Source: Colwellia sp. MB02u-6
Lineage (GTDB): Bacteria; Pseudomonadota; Gammaproteobacteria; Enterobacterales; Alteromonadaceae
Direction: 5' to 3'
DNA length: 64,000 nt
Assembly: GCF_014077095.1 (NCBI RefSeq)
Contig: NZ_JACGVG010000033.1
Span: 1 to 64,000 of the forward strand
Both the position numbers and the translations under genes were made by a program. Shown here one piece after another: positions 10,432 to 19,333 of the stretch. Every line of letters begins with the position of its first letter. The stretch's first letter is position 1. The notes below the pieces were generated by a model. It was not told the DNA's origin and did not search any database. It saw only the letters and a program-made list of their open reading frames with translations.

Positions 10432-10452
10432 TGCCCAACAACTACTGGGCAC
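10432..10452. other. Hairpin between convergent pilin genes
   Basis: TGCCCA and TGGGCA can pair around an 8-nt loop just after the stop of the second FimT-like gene. Neither strand has a clear T-run after the stem, so a terminator role is only possible. Confidence 0.3.
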
Positions 10453-10506
10453 AGTTATAAAATAAAATCACTTTCACTAAACAAAATTATTTAGGCGAAC
10501 AGGTTA

Positions 10507-10830
10507 TTAACGAGGTTGTGCGTCAAATAGCTGATTCGCTTTGACAGAGTTAAACTTAGCCTTTAACAGTACACACTCAAATGCTTGATACACTTGCTGC
10601 CTCTCTCTAGAAAAAGGTGTTGGGACTTTGCGGTTAGCTAGGGTATCAACAAGTTTATTGACTTGACTTTCTTTCACGCTAGCAAAGTAAATCAACTGCT
10701 TACCTCCAAGCAATTCGATGTGGCATTTAACGTCAACTTTGTACTTTTTTACCACTATATTAGCTGCAGCCACATTGAAACTTACATGAGTCAATAGTAA
10801 TAAAGTAGCCACAAATATTATATTTTTCAT
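10507..10830 (-). CDS. TapY2-family type IV pilus-associated protein
   Basis: The product has 107 aa with a clear signal peptide (MKNIIFVATLLLL... to VAAA). Two cysteines, in VKCHIEL and FECVLL, could form a disulfide. The C-terminal pattern ECVxLxxxFxxxxAxxxDxxxPR matches what I recall of the TapY2 family found at the end of pilY1/pilE operons in Aeromonas and Shewanella. A longer frame to 10926 exists but only by reading back into pilE. The ATG at 10830 has GGAG 8 nt upstream and starts 1 nt after the pilE stop. Its role in the pilus is not established. Confidence 0.75.
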   Translation of the reverse strand: MKNIIFVATLLLLTHVSFNVAAANIVVKKYKVDVKCHIELLGGKQLIYFASVKESQVNKLVDTLANRKVPTPFSRERQQVYQAFECVLLKAKFNSVKANQLFDAQPR

Positions 10831-10831
10831 T

Positions 10832-11239
10832 TTATTGCTCCCAACAGACATTGGCTGGTAATTTTTTTCCAGTGTTACTAACAGATAACACCTGACAGTT
10901 GCTGTCATTTGATTTTTGTGGTTCAAGTGCTTTTGCCGTTAACAAAAAACCTCCGTTTACAAGTGTTGCATCAATACTATAGTAAGAGTTTTCAGTAATA
11001 AAGGGGTCATTATCGAGTCCTAACGCTGTCATATCAGCGGTGTACGCTCTTGTATCAACATAAAACTGCTCTTGTATATTTGCTATTCTTAATAGTTCTC
11101 GCTGAGCTTCTGTGCGATTTGAGCGCGCAACAAAGTCAGTATATGACGGAAGCGCTATAGCCGCTAGAATCGAAACGATAGCAACCGCGATTAACAACTC
11201 GATTAATGTAAAGCCATTATTTGCTTTAATTTTTGACAT
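10832..11239 (-). CDS. pilE: Type IV minor pilin PilE
   Basis: PilE is a minor pilin that helps initiate type IVa pilus assembly. The 135-aa precursor has a short leader, PilD cleavage before Phe10 (G-FTLIE) and Glu at +5. A C-terminal disulfide loop is likely between the Cys in NDSNC and the Cys in ANVCW. It overlaps the pilY1 stop by one base and is followed at once by the TapY2-family gene, so it is in the pilV-W-X-Y1-E operon. Confidence 0.9.
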   Translation of the reverse strand: MSKIKANNGFTLIELLIAVAIVSILAAIALPSYTDFVARSNRTEAQRELLRIANIQEQFYVDTRAYTADMTALGLDNDPFITENSYYSIDATLVNGGFLLTAKALEPQKSNDSNCQVLSVSNTGKKLPANVCWEQ

Positions 11240-14200
11240 TATGGCCCCTCTTTAATGTATAAATAAGTTCGCATAGTCTGCAGTTTAAAAGGTGTAATGA
11301 CTACCTCTCTGCCAACAATGATATTACCAATCTTATCGCCGTTAGCGTCAGGTACTACAATTAACGTTGGCGCACCTAAAAACTGCTCACTTATTTTGAT
11401 ACTTCTGACAGCGTCGTCGGGTGGTCCATCATCAGGTGGCACATCATCATTTATCTTCCAATTATAAACTGCAGTACCTAATGCCAGGTCGACTGCATAT
11501 AGTAGTCCGGTACCATTGGGTTGTTCACAGTAGACAACATTAGGATCTAAATTAGGCGGAATAAAAGTCGTAAAAAAAACGACACCATTAATAACAATAG
11601 CTTCAGCCGTACTTTTTTCACCTGAGCCTTCAAGGTTTATAAACCAACCCGATTTTTTGCTAACATCTCTTGCTAATTCATTGCGCTTTGCAAGTGTTAG
11701 CGTTTGATCAAAAGGATTATCGGTATAATTATATAAATCACTTTTCAACAGTGCCACAGGGGCTATTGGCTCAACTATATTATAAAAAGACTTAGTTTTA
11801 ATCTGTTGATCTTTAATCATAAAGAATGTGTCATCAGTATCTGTACCTAATGGGTTTGATCTGTCACCACTACCAATAAGTACCGCATCATAAGGTTTTT
11901 CTTGATGATGAAAAATAGCGGTTGTTTGACCATCTTGATCGGTGACTTTTGTTTCAATTGTTTCACTGATAAAGGTACGAACGATAGAGGGTTCATTAAA
12001 AAAGCGTAAATCAGTGCTGTTGGTTACTCCACCTAGCGCTGCTAACTTAAAGACCGACCATGGGTCCTCACTGTTAGTGGGATCTGCGCTAGGCATATCA
12101 ACACGCCAAACATTGCCTCCCGTGTCACCCGTATATAATCGATCAATTAAACCATCGCCATCACTGTCTAATATGGCAATACTTGATGGAATACTGTCTA
12201 TTCCAGGGAATACCGTATCACCACTAGCAGGAGCCATACTCCATTTTAATACGCCGGTTTTAGCATCGATCATATAAACAGCATTGCCCTTAGGATAAGT
12301 AATTGTTGCCGTATTTGAATCGTTTACCACATCATAACCACCACCGAAAAACAATACTGGTGCCGCAACCGCACTATTACCAGATCCTGAAACATTTAAC
12401 TTAGAATAACCCAGTTTGGGTTGAGACCATGATTGCCCTAGCCGGCCAAATCCTGTGGTCGAGGCATCAATATGCCACAGCTTACTGGGTGAATTTGGGG
12501 TACTAATATCTAGTGCGTAATATGAGCTTCCTCCACGTCGTAAGCCAAAAAATATCCACACTTTATCGGTACCATTTATGACACCGTCACCATTATTATC
12601 CTCTACGTATGGCGTTATGTTGCCATCGACACCATAAACTTTCTCTGCTGTTGAATAGTTTTCTCTTAATGGCTTAATATTTTTAAAAAACTCTTTTGGC
12701 ATAAAGGCCCAGCTTTCATCTACGCTATCACCTTTATCCTCAAACATATGAAGTGCACCTGCATTAGTGCCGATAAGAATTCGAATGCTATCGCCGTAAT
12801 TAACCACTAACGGCTTAGAGTGTAATGGATCACCAAAAACATCTGACCGCATGATGGGTATAGATTCATCAGCTAATTTAGTATTATCGACATTCTCTCC
12901 CTTTGCCCAACGTAAATAAGTGCCAACCTCATTCTCATTAACATCTAGTGCCGTTGCCAATTCAGCGCTCCCACCAAATGATGTTTCAGCTAAAGTCTGT
13001 GTTAACAAAGCTATAGCGTCACCGCTGCCAATATCACTATAAATTATCCGGTTTGTTTTATTACGTAACATTTCAGCTACGCCACCTTTTGTTACAGCAG
13101 CACCATCTTTTGTGTTATCTGCTGACCAAAAGCTTGTAACGTCCTTAGAAAATTGACCACTATTAAGATCCAGTGCTGGATTACCATGTTTACCTACTTG
13201 ATTGCTACTAACTACTTTATATTTTTTAAGGTTACCTTGCCAACGTGGACCATTATCTGGTTGAAACATCGCATAATAAACAGAGTTTAAGGTCTCTGTA
13301 CGGTCGAAGTTGTTGGCAGCAACAGATGCTGACGTTAAGCTGTCATTACTAGGTTCTAAATCTTCCAAGGCACCAACCAAAGCAGCAGTTAACTGAGCAC
13401 TATCTGTTGCACGAAAATATTTTCCACCACCAAGATCTGCGGTTTGCTTTAATAATGGTGCAGCATCATCGGCACCCGCACTAAAACCAATAGTGTAAAT
13501 ATCGGCTGTTTGCTTACCGGTTAACTCACTATTAAGATCTCTATTACTCATCCATTCAGCTAAACCAGCAAGGTAATTGCCCTCAAATTTACTACCGGTA
13601 AAATTAAACGTTGTGCCATCCTCAAACGCAGACAAAGCTTCAACCTTAGCATTAGCGTATTGATCTTGAGTTGGTGCGCCGTCGGTAATTAAAATAACAT
13701 AGGCTTTACTGCTGCAACTTGAAAAAGGACTGATATATTTGCCTGATGATTCAATTGAAAGATCTCTAGGAGGTTTATTTTTTGTGTAATAAATTTCACC
13801 AGACCAGTAATAAACATTAATGTCATCGTCACCATATTCAACATTCTCACCTGAAAAATACCGAGATGCTTCATACAGTGTTTCGCACAAAGGGGTGTTT
13901 CCACGCGCGAATACTTCGTTATTGACCAGATTTAGCAGCCTATTTTCATTTTCATCAGTCATTTCTTTAATGCCTGCTACGATACGACCGCCGTTACCAC
14001 CATTTGAGTTATCATTAAAGTTAAAGTTAAAAACTTGCAGACCAAAATCGATCGACGGTGCAGAAGTAATGACATCATTAATACTTTCTTTAGCCATTTC
14101 CATCCGGCTTCGCTGTTCTTCTTGAGTATTATCGCCGTAATACCAGCGTAAGTAATTTTCAGTATACAGCGTAACTAATTTACCGCTCCAAACCACACCT

Positions 14201-14814
14201 GAGCTGTCTATGTCATCGGTAAAGTACTCAGGGTTATTTTTATCACCTAGATAGTCGGCGGGAAAACCGGGATCAAAACCATCGGCATTATTGGTATTAC
14301 TATTTAAGACATCATCTTCACAATCTACTACATTTATATTAGAACCATTATTATCTGAAAGTTCTTCCCATTGTCCCGTATTATTTGTAAATTGATATTG
14401 TCGAATATGGGCGGTATAAAAACCTTTATTCGCTAATGATGATTTAGCACTGCTACAACCATTTAAAGATGCTATAAAATGTCGATCTTCTGAGGAAGTA
14501 TCTGGCTTAGGGATCTCATCACCTTTGTTATAATATAAATGTTCGCCTGAAAATTTTGTTGTATTAGGGATTGCAGGGTAGTTCTCGGCTGAATTATATC
14601 TAATTTTAACGGTTTCTTCTGTATTCATACTACCAGAATCATCAAGAATAATAAGCACTTGTGTTTTTGAAGCAGCGACTTTGACCGTTTCGTTAACGTA
14701 CAACTCAATATCTTCACTATATGATAGAGTTGATATTAATACTAATAGGCTTATGGCAAAAAATCTTTTCACGTTATTAATTCCTATATTTAGCTTAAAC
14801 ACCGATAAATTCAT
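11239..14814 (-). CDS. pilY1: Type IV pilus tip adhesin/assembly protein PilY1
   Basis: PilY1 is the large tip-associated protein that primes pilus assembly and acts in adhesion and surface sensing. The 1191-aa precursor has a signal peptide (about 1-32). A von Willebrand A-like domain starts with an intact MIDAS motif DDSGS (residues 58-62). A C-terminal beta-propeller (about 640-1120) carries two calcium-loop candidates, [12 protein letters not shown] (739-750) and [10 protein letters not shown] (883-892). The start overlaps the pilX stop by 4 nt, so translation is probably coupled. Length and domain order are normal for the family. Confidence 0.95.
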   Translation of the reverse strand: MNLSVFKLNIGINNVKRFFAISLLVLISTLSYSEDIELYVNETVKVAASKTQVLIILDDSGSMNTEETVKIRYNSAENYPAIPNTTKFSGEHLYYNKGDEIPKPDTSSEDRHFIASLNGCSSAKSSLANKGFYTAHIRQYQFTNNTGQWEELSDNNGSNINVVDCEDDVLNSNTNNADGFDPGFPADYLGDKNNPEYFTDDIDSSGVVWSGKLVTLYTENYLRWYYGDNTQEEQRSRMEMAKESINDVITSAPSIDFGLQVFNFNFNDNSNGGNGGRIVAGIKEMTDENENRLLNLVNNEVFARGNTPLCETLYEASRYFSGENVEYGDDDINVYYWSGEIYYTKNKPPRDLSIESSGKYISPFSSCSSKAYVILITDGAPTQDQYANAKVEALSAFEDGTTFNFTGSKFEGNYLAGLAEWMSNRDLNSELTGKQTADIYTIGFSAGADDAAPLLKQTADLGGGKYFRATDSAQLTAALVGALEDLEPSNDSLTSASVAANNFDRTETLNSVYYAMFQPDNGPRWQGNLKKYKVVSSNQVGKHGNPALDLNSGQFSKDVTSFWSADNTKDGAAVTKGGVAEMLRNKTNRIIYSDIGSGDAIALLTQTLAETSFGGSAELATALDVNENEVGTYLRWAKGENVDNTKLADESIPIMRSDVFGDPLHSKPLVVNYGDSIRILIGTNAGALHMFEDKGDSVDESWAFMPKEFFKNIKPLRENYSTAEKVYGVDGNITPYVEDNNGDGVINGTDKVWIFFGLRRGGSSYYALDISTPNSPSKLWHIDASTTGFGRLGQSWSQPKLGYSKLNVSGSGNSAVAAPVLFFGGGYDVVNDSNTATITYPKGNAVYMIDAKTGVLKWSMAPASGDTVFPGIDSIPSSIAILDSDGDGLIDRLYTGDTGGNVWRVDMPSADPTNSEDPWSVFKLAALGGVTNSTDLRFFNEPSIVRTFISETIETKVTDQDGQTTAIFHHQEKPYDAVLIGSGDRSNPLGTDTDDTFFMIKDQQIKTKSFYNIVEPIAPVALLKSDLYNYTDNPFDQTLTLAKRNELARDVSKKSGWFINLEGSGEKSTAEAIVINGVVFFTTFIPPNLDPNVVYCEQPNGTGLLYAVDLALGTAVYNWKINDDVPPDDGPPDDAVRSIKISEQFLGAPTLIVVPDANGDKIGNIIVGREVVITPFKLQTMRTYLYIKEGP

Positions 14815-15359
14815 CGTAAAAGTTGCTGAACAACTCCGGTATTTACTTCAACTTCATTAGTGTTTTTTCGTCCATATTTTCGCACCACTTGCAGCCGTAA
14901 AACATTGCAAGTAAATATTTGCACTGAAGAACCTGATTTGGAGTGGGGACAATCAGCTTCTAGCTCAAGATCATTGTTGGCAAGATTAAGACTTGCCGTG
15001 GTATCACTATCAGTATTGGTAATATTTAAACTACCTGTAACATTGCCAAAGCTCTCATCTTGAAATCGTACGATAGCAGAAGCAAATTTATTATTTCCTG
15101 AGTCAGCATTAATTTGCCGAAACATCACCTCATCGCTAGCACTTATCGCTTCTTGTGTAGCAACCACTTTTTCTTCACTAGCACCTGACATTTTCATATC
15201 TGACGTGGAATTTTGCATCAAGGCACCAGCAACAGCGGTTAAGGCAACAAGAAATACCAAAGCCACAATCAATACCACACCTTTTTGGCGATTAAATAAC
15301 TGTCTATTGGCTATCAAATTACAAGCATAATTTTTTTGCTTTACTTTTTTTTTTACCAT
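14811..15359 (-). CDS. pilX: Type IV minor pilin PilX
   Basis: This 182-aa minor pilin has a leader ending QKG and a hydrophobic helix (VVLIVALVFLVALT). There is no Glu at +5, as is usual for PilX and GspK, which cap the initiating complex. It overlaps pilW by 7 nt and pilY1 by 4 nt. The leader carries an extra Lys-rich N terminus of about 20 residues, so a shorter start is conceivable, but none has a better ribosome site. Confidence 0.88.
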   Translation of the reverse strand: MVKKKVKQKNYACNLIANRQLFNRQKGVVLIVALVFLVALTAVAGALMQNSTSDMKMSGASEEKVVATQEAISASDEVMFRQINADSGNNKFASAIVRFQDESFGNVTGSLNITNTDSDTTASLNLANNDLELEADCPHSKSGSSVQIFTCNVLRLQVVRKYGRKNTNEVEVNTGVVQQLLR

Positions 15360-16336
15360 GAGTCGACTCCGGCATTGTATAAAGTTACCGTAGCGTTAAA
15401 TAATAATCGACGATAATTGTCATTAAACGTAACAGGAAAATCACCTAAATTATAAGTATTAGTATTAGTATATTTGTTATCAGGAAGAATGCTACGCGCT
15501 AGTACATAAATACGTACGGCTAAAATTCTATTATTATTGCCGTTATCCCATTGGGTTGAGGTCATATTATCTGCCGGATGAGCGATACGTTCATCTGCCG
15601 ATAGAAAGGCATCAACAATACCATATCCGGCGCTACCTGGAGCGTCAGTGTCAATACCGTACATAAATCGGATCATTTCAATGCCATCAATGATAGGGTC
15701 GAAAGTCATCTTGGTTGTTAAGCGCCCTTGCATTAAACTAGGCACAGTATTATTGCCTTGGGCTTCTTCCCTAATATAATAAATATGATGCTGGTACTCC
15801 CAAACTTGGCTATTAGAGACTGTTGGTATATTGGTACCAGTAAATATTTCTGCTTCACTTACGTTTGAAATAATATAATAGTTATTGCTAGTGCTTGCTG
15901 TTAGAGGTTGAGAAATAGCCCGTTTTATTTGAATAATATCAGACGTTATTTTTGCATCATCAATACAACCCATTACGGAGCTATTTGTTACTGTTTTACC
16001 CCAAAGCGTTCTAAAATGCCCAATAGCATTTGGAAAAGTGCCATTATTTAAACCTTCGCCGACACATTCGTTACCTGGGGCGGCATCTGGTGATACAGTT
16101 AACATTGATCGGTCTAACGTGCCACTGTAATCACCCCAAAAGTTTTGTCTGAGTAAATCATCACTAAGAACACTTAAAGCAAAACGGCCATTTTCTTGTA
16201 ACTCTCCATAAGTTGCTGTTTCTTGTGTGGTAGTTTTCATGCCAACAAAAACACTGAGGATGCCAGCAAAAAGTGCTAAACCGATGGCTAAGGAGATAAA
16301 TATTTCTATTAAGGTATAACCACGTTGACTGTTCAT
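15353..16336 (-). CDS. pilW: Type IV minor pilin PilW
   Basis: PilW is the 327-aa minor pilin with a very short leader (MNSQRG), cleavage before Tyr7 and Glu11 at +5. The hydrophobic N-terminal helix is followed by a long globular domain. The C-terminal part (RILAVRIYVLARS, then a PVTFNDNYRR region) is typical of PilW. It starts 1 nt after the pilV stop. Confidence 0.9.
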   Translation of the reverse strand: MNSQRGYTLIEIFISLAIGLALFAGILSVFVGMKTTTQETATYGELQENGRFALSVLSDDLLRQNFWGDYSGTLDRSMLTVSPDAAPGNECVGEGLNNGTFPNAIGHFRTLWGKTVTNSSVMGCIDDAKITSDIIQIKRAISQPLTASTSNNYYIISNVSEAEIFTGTNIPTVSNSQVWEYQHHIYYIREEAQGNNTVPSLMQGRLTTKMTFDPIIDGIEMIRFMYGIDTDAPGSAGYGIVDAFLSADERIAHPADNMTSTQWDNGNNNRILAVRIYVLARSILPDNKYTNTNTYNLGDFPVTFNDNYRRLLFNATVTLYNAGVDSW

Positions 16337-16337
16337 A

Positions 16338-16901
16338 TTAATTTATAAAGGCCTTAACAGTAACTTGCCGTTTTTTAGCACTAGCTGTACCACAATTGTC
16401 TTTTGCCGCGTCAGCTATTTCGGTGCGCCCTTCCCAGCTCACCACTACAGTTACTGCATTCAATGCCTGACTTATACATCCCCTAACACCGGTTAAGCCC
16501 GCTTGATTATTACCGTCATTAACAACATCAGCCCCCATAAGAGACATTTCCCATTCATATTGATCATTAATAACCATTTCTGCTGGTGTACAGAGGTTAT
16601 CAAGCTTATAACAACGATTGGCCGGTAATGAATTAAGAGTATCGCCGTAATCGGTAGCAGCATATTCGGCTAATGTAGTGGCATTATTACTGCGCATGCG
16701 CTCGACTATGTCTTGCGCTAACGCAGATGCAACAGAGCGTTGCATCGCATCGAAGCTAGCTTTTTTAGCCGAAGCTTGCATGGCTACCGCACCTAAAATA
16801 CCTGTCACTAAAATAAAAACGGCGACTAACACTTCAATAAATGTCAGGCCTTTATTTAAAGAGGGCTTTTGATGTAAGGAATAGGAAAATGAGTTACTCA
16901 A
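16338..16901 (-). CDS. pilV: Type IV minor pilin PilV
   Basis: PilV is a 187-aa minor pilin and the first gene of the operon. The leader ends KG, processing is before Leu19 (G-LTFIE), and Glu23 is +5. The family phrase ALAQDIVERMRSN is present. The start is a TTG at 16901, supported by a strong GGGAG site 8 nt upstream. No ATG is available nearby. Use of TTG may lower the expression of the operon's first product. Confidence 0.9.
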   Translation of the reverse strand: MSNSFSYSLHQKPSLNKGLTFIEVLVAVFILVTGILGAVAMQASAKKASFDAMQRSVASALAQDIVERMRSNNATTLAEYAATDYGDTLNSLPANRCYKLDNLCTPAEMVINDQYEWEMSLMGADVVNDGNNQAGLTGVRGCISQALNAVTVVVSWEGRTEIADAAKDNCGTASAKKRQVTVKAFIN

Positions 16902-17269
16902 TATTTAATCTCCCTTTAAATAAGAATAAGCAAACAACGGATGTTGTTACTATAGCTGAAAAATTTAACTGATTGAAATAGATAATTTTATACGAAGAAA
17001 TACGCAGGTATAGATCTAGGAAGTTACTACTAATTAGACCACCATATGTGTTAAAAATCACATTGGTGAACTGCATGAACCCATACCTTAAATTATTATT
17101 ACGAGTATTTTTCCTTGTTTTTAAGCACTACACTACTCGTAAATTCAAATTTAGCATCATAAAAAATCATTGAAATTAACTAAAAAAACTAAAAAACCAG
17201 CCGATAAAATAAGTCAAAAATCAATTTAAAAACTAGCTACACATTACCACTATAAAACATATTCTAAGA
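16902..17269. other. AT-rich gap upstream of pilV
   Basis: This 368-bp gap between ispH and pilV must contain the promoter of the pilus operon, but I could not fix a convincing -35/-10 pair. A 60-codon minus-strand frame ending inside the pilV start looks like chance. No terminator for ispH stands out. Confidence 0.35.
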
Positions 17270-18199
17270 CTAGCGTAATTCTATCGGTACCGCAAACACG
17301 GTATTCTCCGCTCTGCCTGGGTATTCAATAACCTCTTTACCACCCAGAGATTTAAGCGCCTCTATAACTTGCTTAACCAAAATTGCAGGTGCTGAAGCTC
17401 CTGCTGTAACCCCCACTTTTTCAATACCGTCTAACCATGAAACATCAATGTCATCTGCTGTATCAATCAAATAGGATGTGGTGCCTATTTTCTCTGCTAA
17501 CTCCCGCAGACGATTAGAGTTAGAGCTATTGTTAGCACCCACCACCAACATTAGTTGCACGTGTTCTGCAATAGATCGCACCGCGTCTTGACGATTTTGT
17601 GTCGCATAACAAATATCATCTTTACGCGGCCCTTGAATCAAAGGGAACTTATGTCTTAGGGCATCGATGACATCACTGGTATCATCAACTGATAATGTTG
17701 TTTGGCTGCAATAATAGAGTTTTTCTGGGTTTTTTATTTCAAGTGTTACCACATCTTCAGTAGATTCAACTAAGTAAATCCCCCCTTGAGTGCTTTCATA
17801 TTGCCCCATAGTGCCTTCAACTTCTGGGTGTCCCGCATGTCCGATAAGAATACATTCAATATTTTTTCGACTCGTGCGTGATACTTCCATGTGAACTTTA
17901 GTGACCAAAGGACAGGTTGCATCAAAGACTGTTAACCCACGACTTTTGGCTTCGTTGCGCACAGCTTTTGACACACCATGAGCGCTAAATATTACCGTAC
18001 TGTCGTCAGGCACTTCGTTTAGCTCATCAACAAATACCGCACCACGTTCTTTTAAACCATTAACCACAAACTTGTTATGCACCACTTCATGACGCACATA
18101 AATAGGCGCTTCAAATAAATCAAGCGCTCTATCAACGATACTGATGGCCCGGTCAACACCGGCACAAAAACCTCGGGGGTTAGCTAAAATAATTTCCAT
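17270..18199 (-). CDS. ispH: 4-hydroxy-3-methylbut-2-enyl diphosphate reductase
   Basis: IspH is the iron-sulfur enzyme that makes IPP and DMAPP in the last step of the MEP isoprenoid pathway. The three cluster cysteines are visible in NPRGFCAG (Cys12), DATCPLV and [11 protein letters not shown]. The His and Glu residues of the active site (VRHEVVH, HPEVEGT) are also present. At 309 aa it has the normal length. It is last in the ileS-lspA-fkpB-ispH series. Confidence 0.97.
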   Translation of the reverse strand: MEIILANPRGFCAGVDRAISIVDRALDLFEAPIYVRHEVVHNKFVVNGLKERGAVFVDELNEVPDDSTVIFSAHGVSKAVRNEAKSRGLTVFDATCPLVTKVHMEVSRTSRKNIECILIGHAGHPEVEGTMGQYESTQGGIYLVESTEDVVTLEIKNPEKLYYCSQTTLSVDDTSDVIDALRHKFPLIQGPRKDDICYATQNRQDAVRSIAEHVQLMLVVGANNSSNSNRLRELAEKIGTTSYLIDTADDIDVSWLDGIEKVGVTAGASAPAILVKQVIEALKSLGGKEVIEYPGRAENTVFAVPIELR

Positions 18200-18221
18200 A
18201 ACATTCTCATTATTGCTGAAC

Positions 18222-18255
18222 TGATTAACTGATTAACTTAGGTAACTTAGGTAAC
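18222..18255. repeat. Two adjacent short tandem duplications
   Basis: Read on the plus strand, TGATTAAC occurs twice in a row (18222-18229, 18230-18237), followed directly by TTAGGTAAC twice (18238-18246, 18247-18255). The second TTA (18247-18249) is the fkpB stop codon. The array fills most of the fkpB-ispH spacer and is probably a slippage product. Confidence 0.85.
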
Positions 18256-18678
18256 TTCAACAACGTCGATAACAAAAGTAACGTCTTGTCCAGCTAACGG
18301 ATGATTGAAATCTATAGTCACTGAGCTGCCTGAGACATCTTTTATCATGCCAGGTAACTCGCCGCCTGGTTGACTAAAAGTAATAATATTGCCTACTTTT
18401 GCTGGTGCGTCTTCATTGAACCTACAAATATCCATATAATGAATATTCTCAGGTAAAGGCTCACCAAATGCGTCAATAGCAGCTAAAGTAAACTCTTTAC
18501 TCTCACCAGCTGACATGCCAATAAGTTGCGTCTCAAACGCCGGTGAAATACTGGTATCACCCATAATAATTTTTGCTGGCTTTTTATTAACCTTAGTACT
18601 ATCTGCTGCAGAGCCGTCAGATAGCTTCATAGTGATGTGAGCGATAATTTGTGAAGAAGCTGTTACTAAATTTTTCAT
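18247..18678 (-). CDS. fkpB: FKBP-type peptidyl-prolyl isomerase (SlpA/FkpB)
   Basis: This 143-aa protein is a cytoplasmic SlyD/FKBP-class peptidyl-prolyl isomerase. The segments matching the FKBP and inserted-flap regions can be followed (MKLSDGS, GDTSISPAFE, LIGMSAGES, DFNHPLAGQDVTF). The NHPLAGQ phrase is a strong family marker. It sits between lspA and ispH, the conserved place of fkpB. Its stop codon lies within a short tandem repeat. Confidence 0.93.
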   Translation of the reverse strand: MKNLVTASSQIIAHITMKLSDGSAADSTKVNKKPAKIIMGDTSISPAFETQLIGMSAGESKEFTLAAIDAFGEPLPENIHYMDICRFNEDAPAKVGNIITFSQPGGELPGMIKDVSGSSVTIDFNHPLAGQDVTFVIDVVEVT

Positions 18679-18690
18679 ATAAATATCTCT

Positions 18691-19203
18691 TTAAGTCTTA
18701 ATTTTTTGTGTTTTTTTACTCGGTTCACCATTTTTAAATGAATCGAAAATCATCAGTGCAGCACCAATAAAGATCATTGAATCGGCAATATTAAAAGCAG
18801 GGAAATGGTAGCCAAAGCCATAAAAGTCGAGAAAGTCGATAACATAACCAAATAGCACGCGATCAATAAGATTACCCACTGCACCACTTAACATTAACGC
18901 AAATGCCACTGATAATAGTGCTTGTTGCCTAGGTGTTTTTGCTAACCAAACAATAAAAACAATACTGGCAATGGCAGCAATCGCAGTAAAAAACCAACGT
19001 TGCCAGCCACCTTGATCAGCAAGGAAGCTAAATGCCGCACCAAGGTTATGGACATAAGTTAAGTTGAAAAAAGGTAAAATATCAATTGATTGATACAAGT
19101 CCATATTGCTGACAATTAATTGTTTTGTCACTTGATCGGCAATTAAAAAAACCAAGGTTAGCCATAACCAACGTAAGCCTGTTTCGGTAAATAACTTTTT
19201 CAT
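18691..19203 (-). CDS. lspA: Lipoprotein signal peptidase (signal peptidase II)
   Basis: LspA cleaves the signal peptide of lipid-modified prolipoproteins in the inner membrane. The 170-aa protein has four hydrophobic segments. Both catalytic aspartates are present, in GAVGNLIDR and in FNIADS. It lies 12 nt upstream of fkpB and about 130 bp after ileS. Confidence 0.97.
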   Translation of the reverse strand: MKKLFTETGLRWLWLTLVFLIADQVTKQLIVSNMDLYQSIDILPFFNLTYVHNLGAAFSFLADQGGWQRWFFTAIAAIASIVFIVWLAKTPRQQALLSVAFALMLSGAVGNLIDRVLFGYVIDFLDFYGFGYHFPAFNIADSMIFIGAALMIFDSFKNGEPSKKTQKIKT

Positions 19204-19267
19204 AGCACAATAAACTCTCTTATATTGCTCGCGTTTAAAGCGCGATACTTCACTATATTAATAACGA

Positions 19268-19304
19268 GAAAACGTGCAGACTTTACTTAAGTGCTACACG
19301 TTTT
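19268..19304 (-). other. Possible intra-operon hairpin, ileS-lspA
   Basis: AAAACGTG and CACGTTTT arms, about 20 nt apart, lie between ileS and lspA, with a TTTTC tail on the minus strand. It may be a weak attenuator or a processing site. The long loop makes this uncertain. Confidence 0.25.
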
Positions 19305-19333
19305 AGTTTCAATATCATTCGCCTATTTTTTCC

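Noticed and set aside
11942-14125. Antisense frames inside pilY1
   Set aside because: They lie within an intact, well-conserved gene and show no family pattern or ribosome site.
16894-17076. 60-codon minus-strand frame upstream of pilV
   Set aside because: No ribosome site, unusual composition, no recognisable pattern, and it overlaps the pilV start. It is probably chance in AT-rich sequence.
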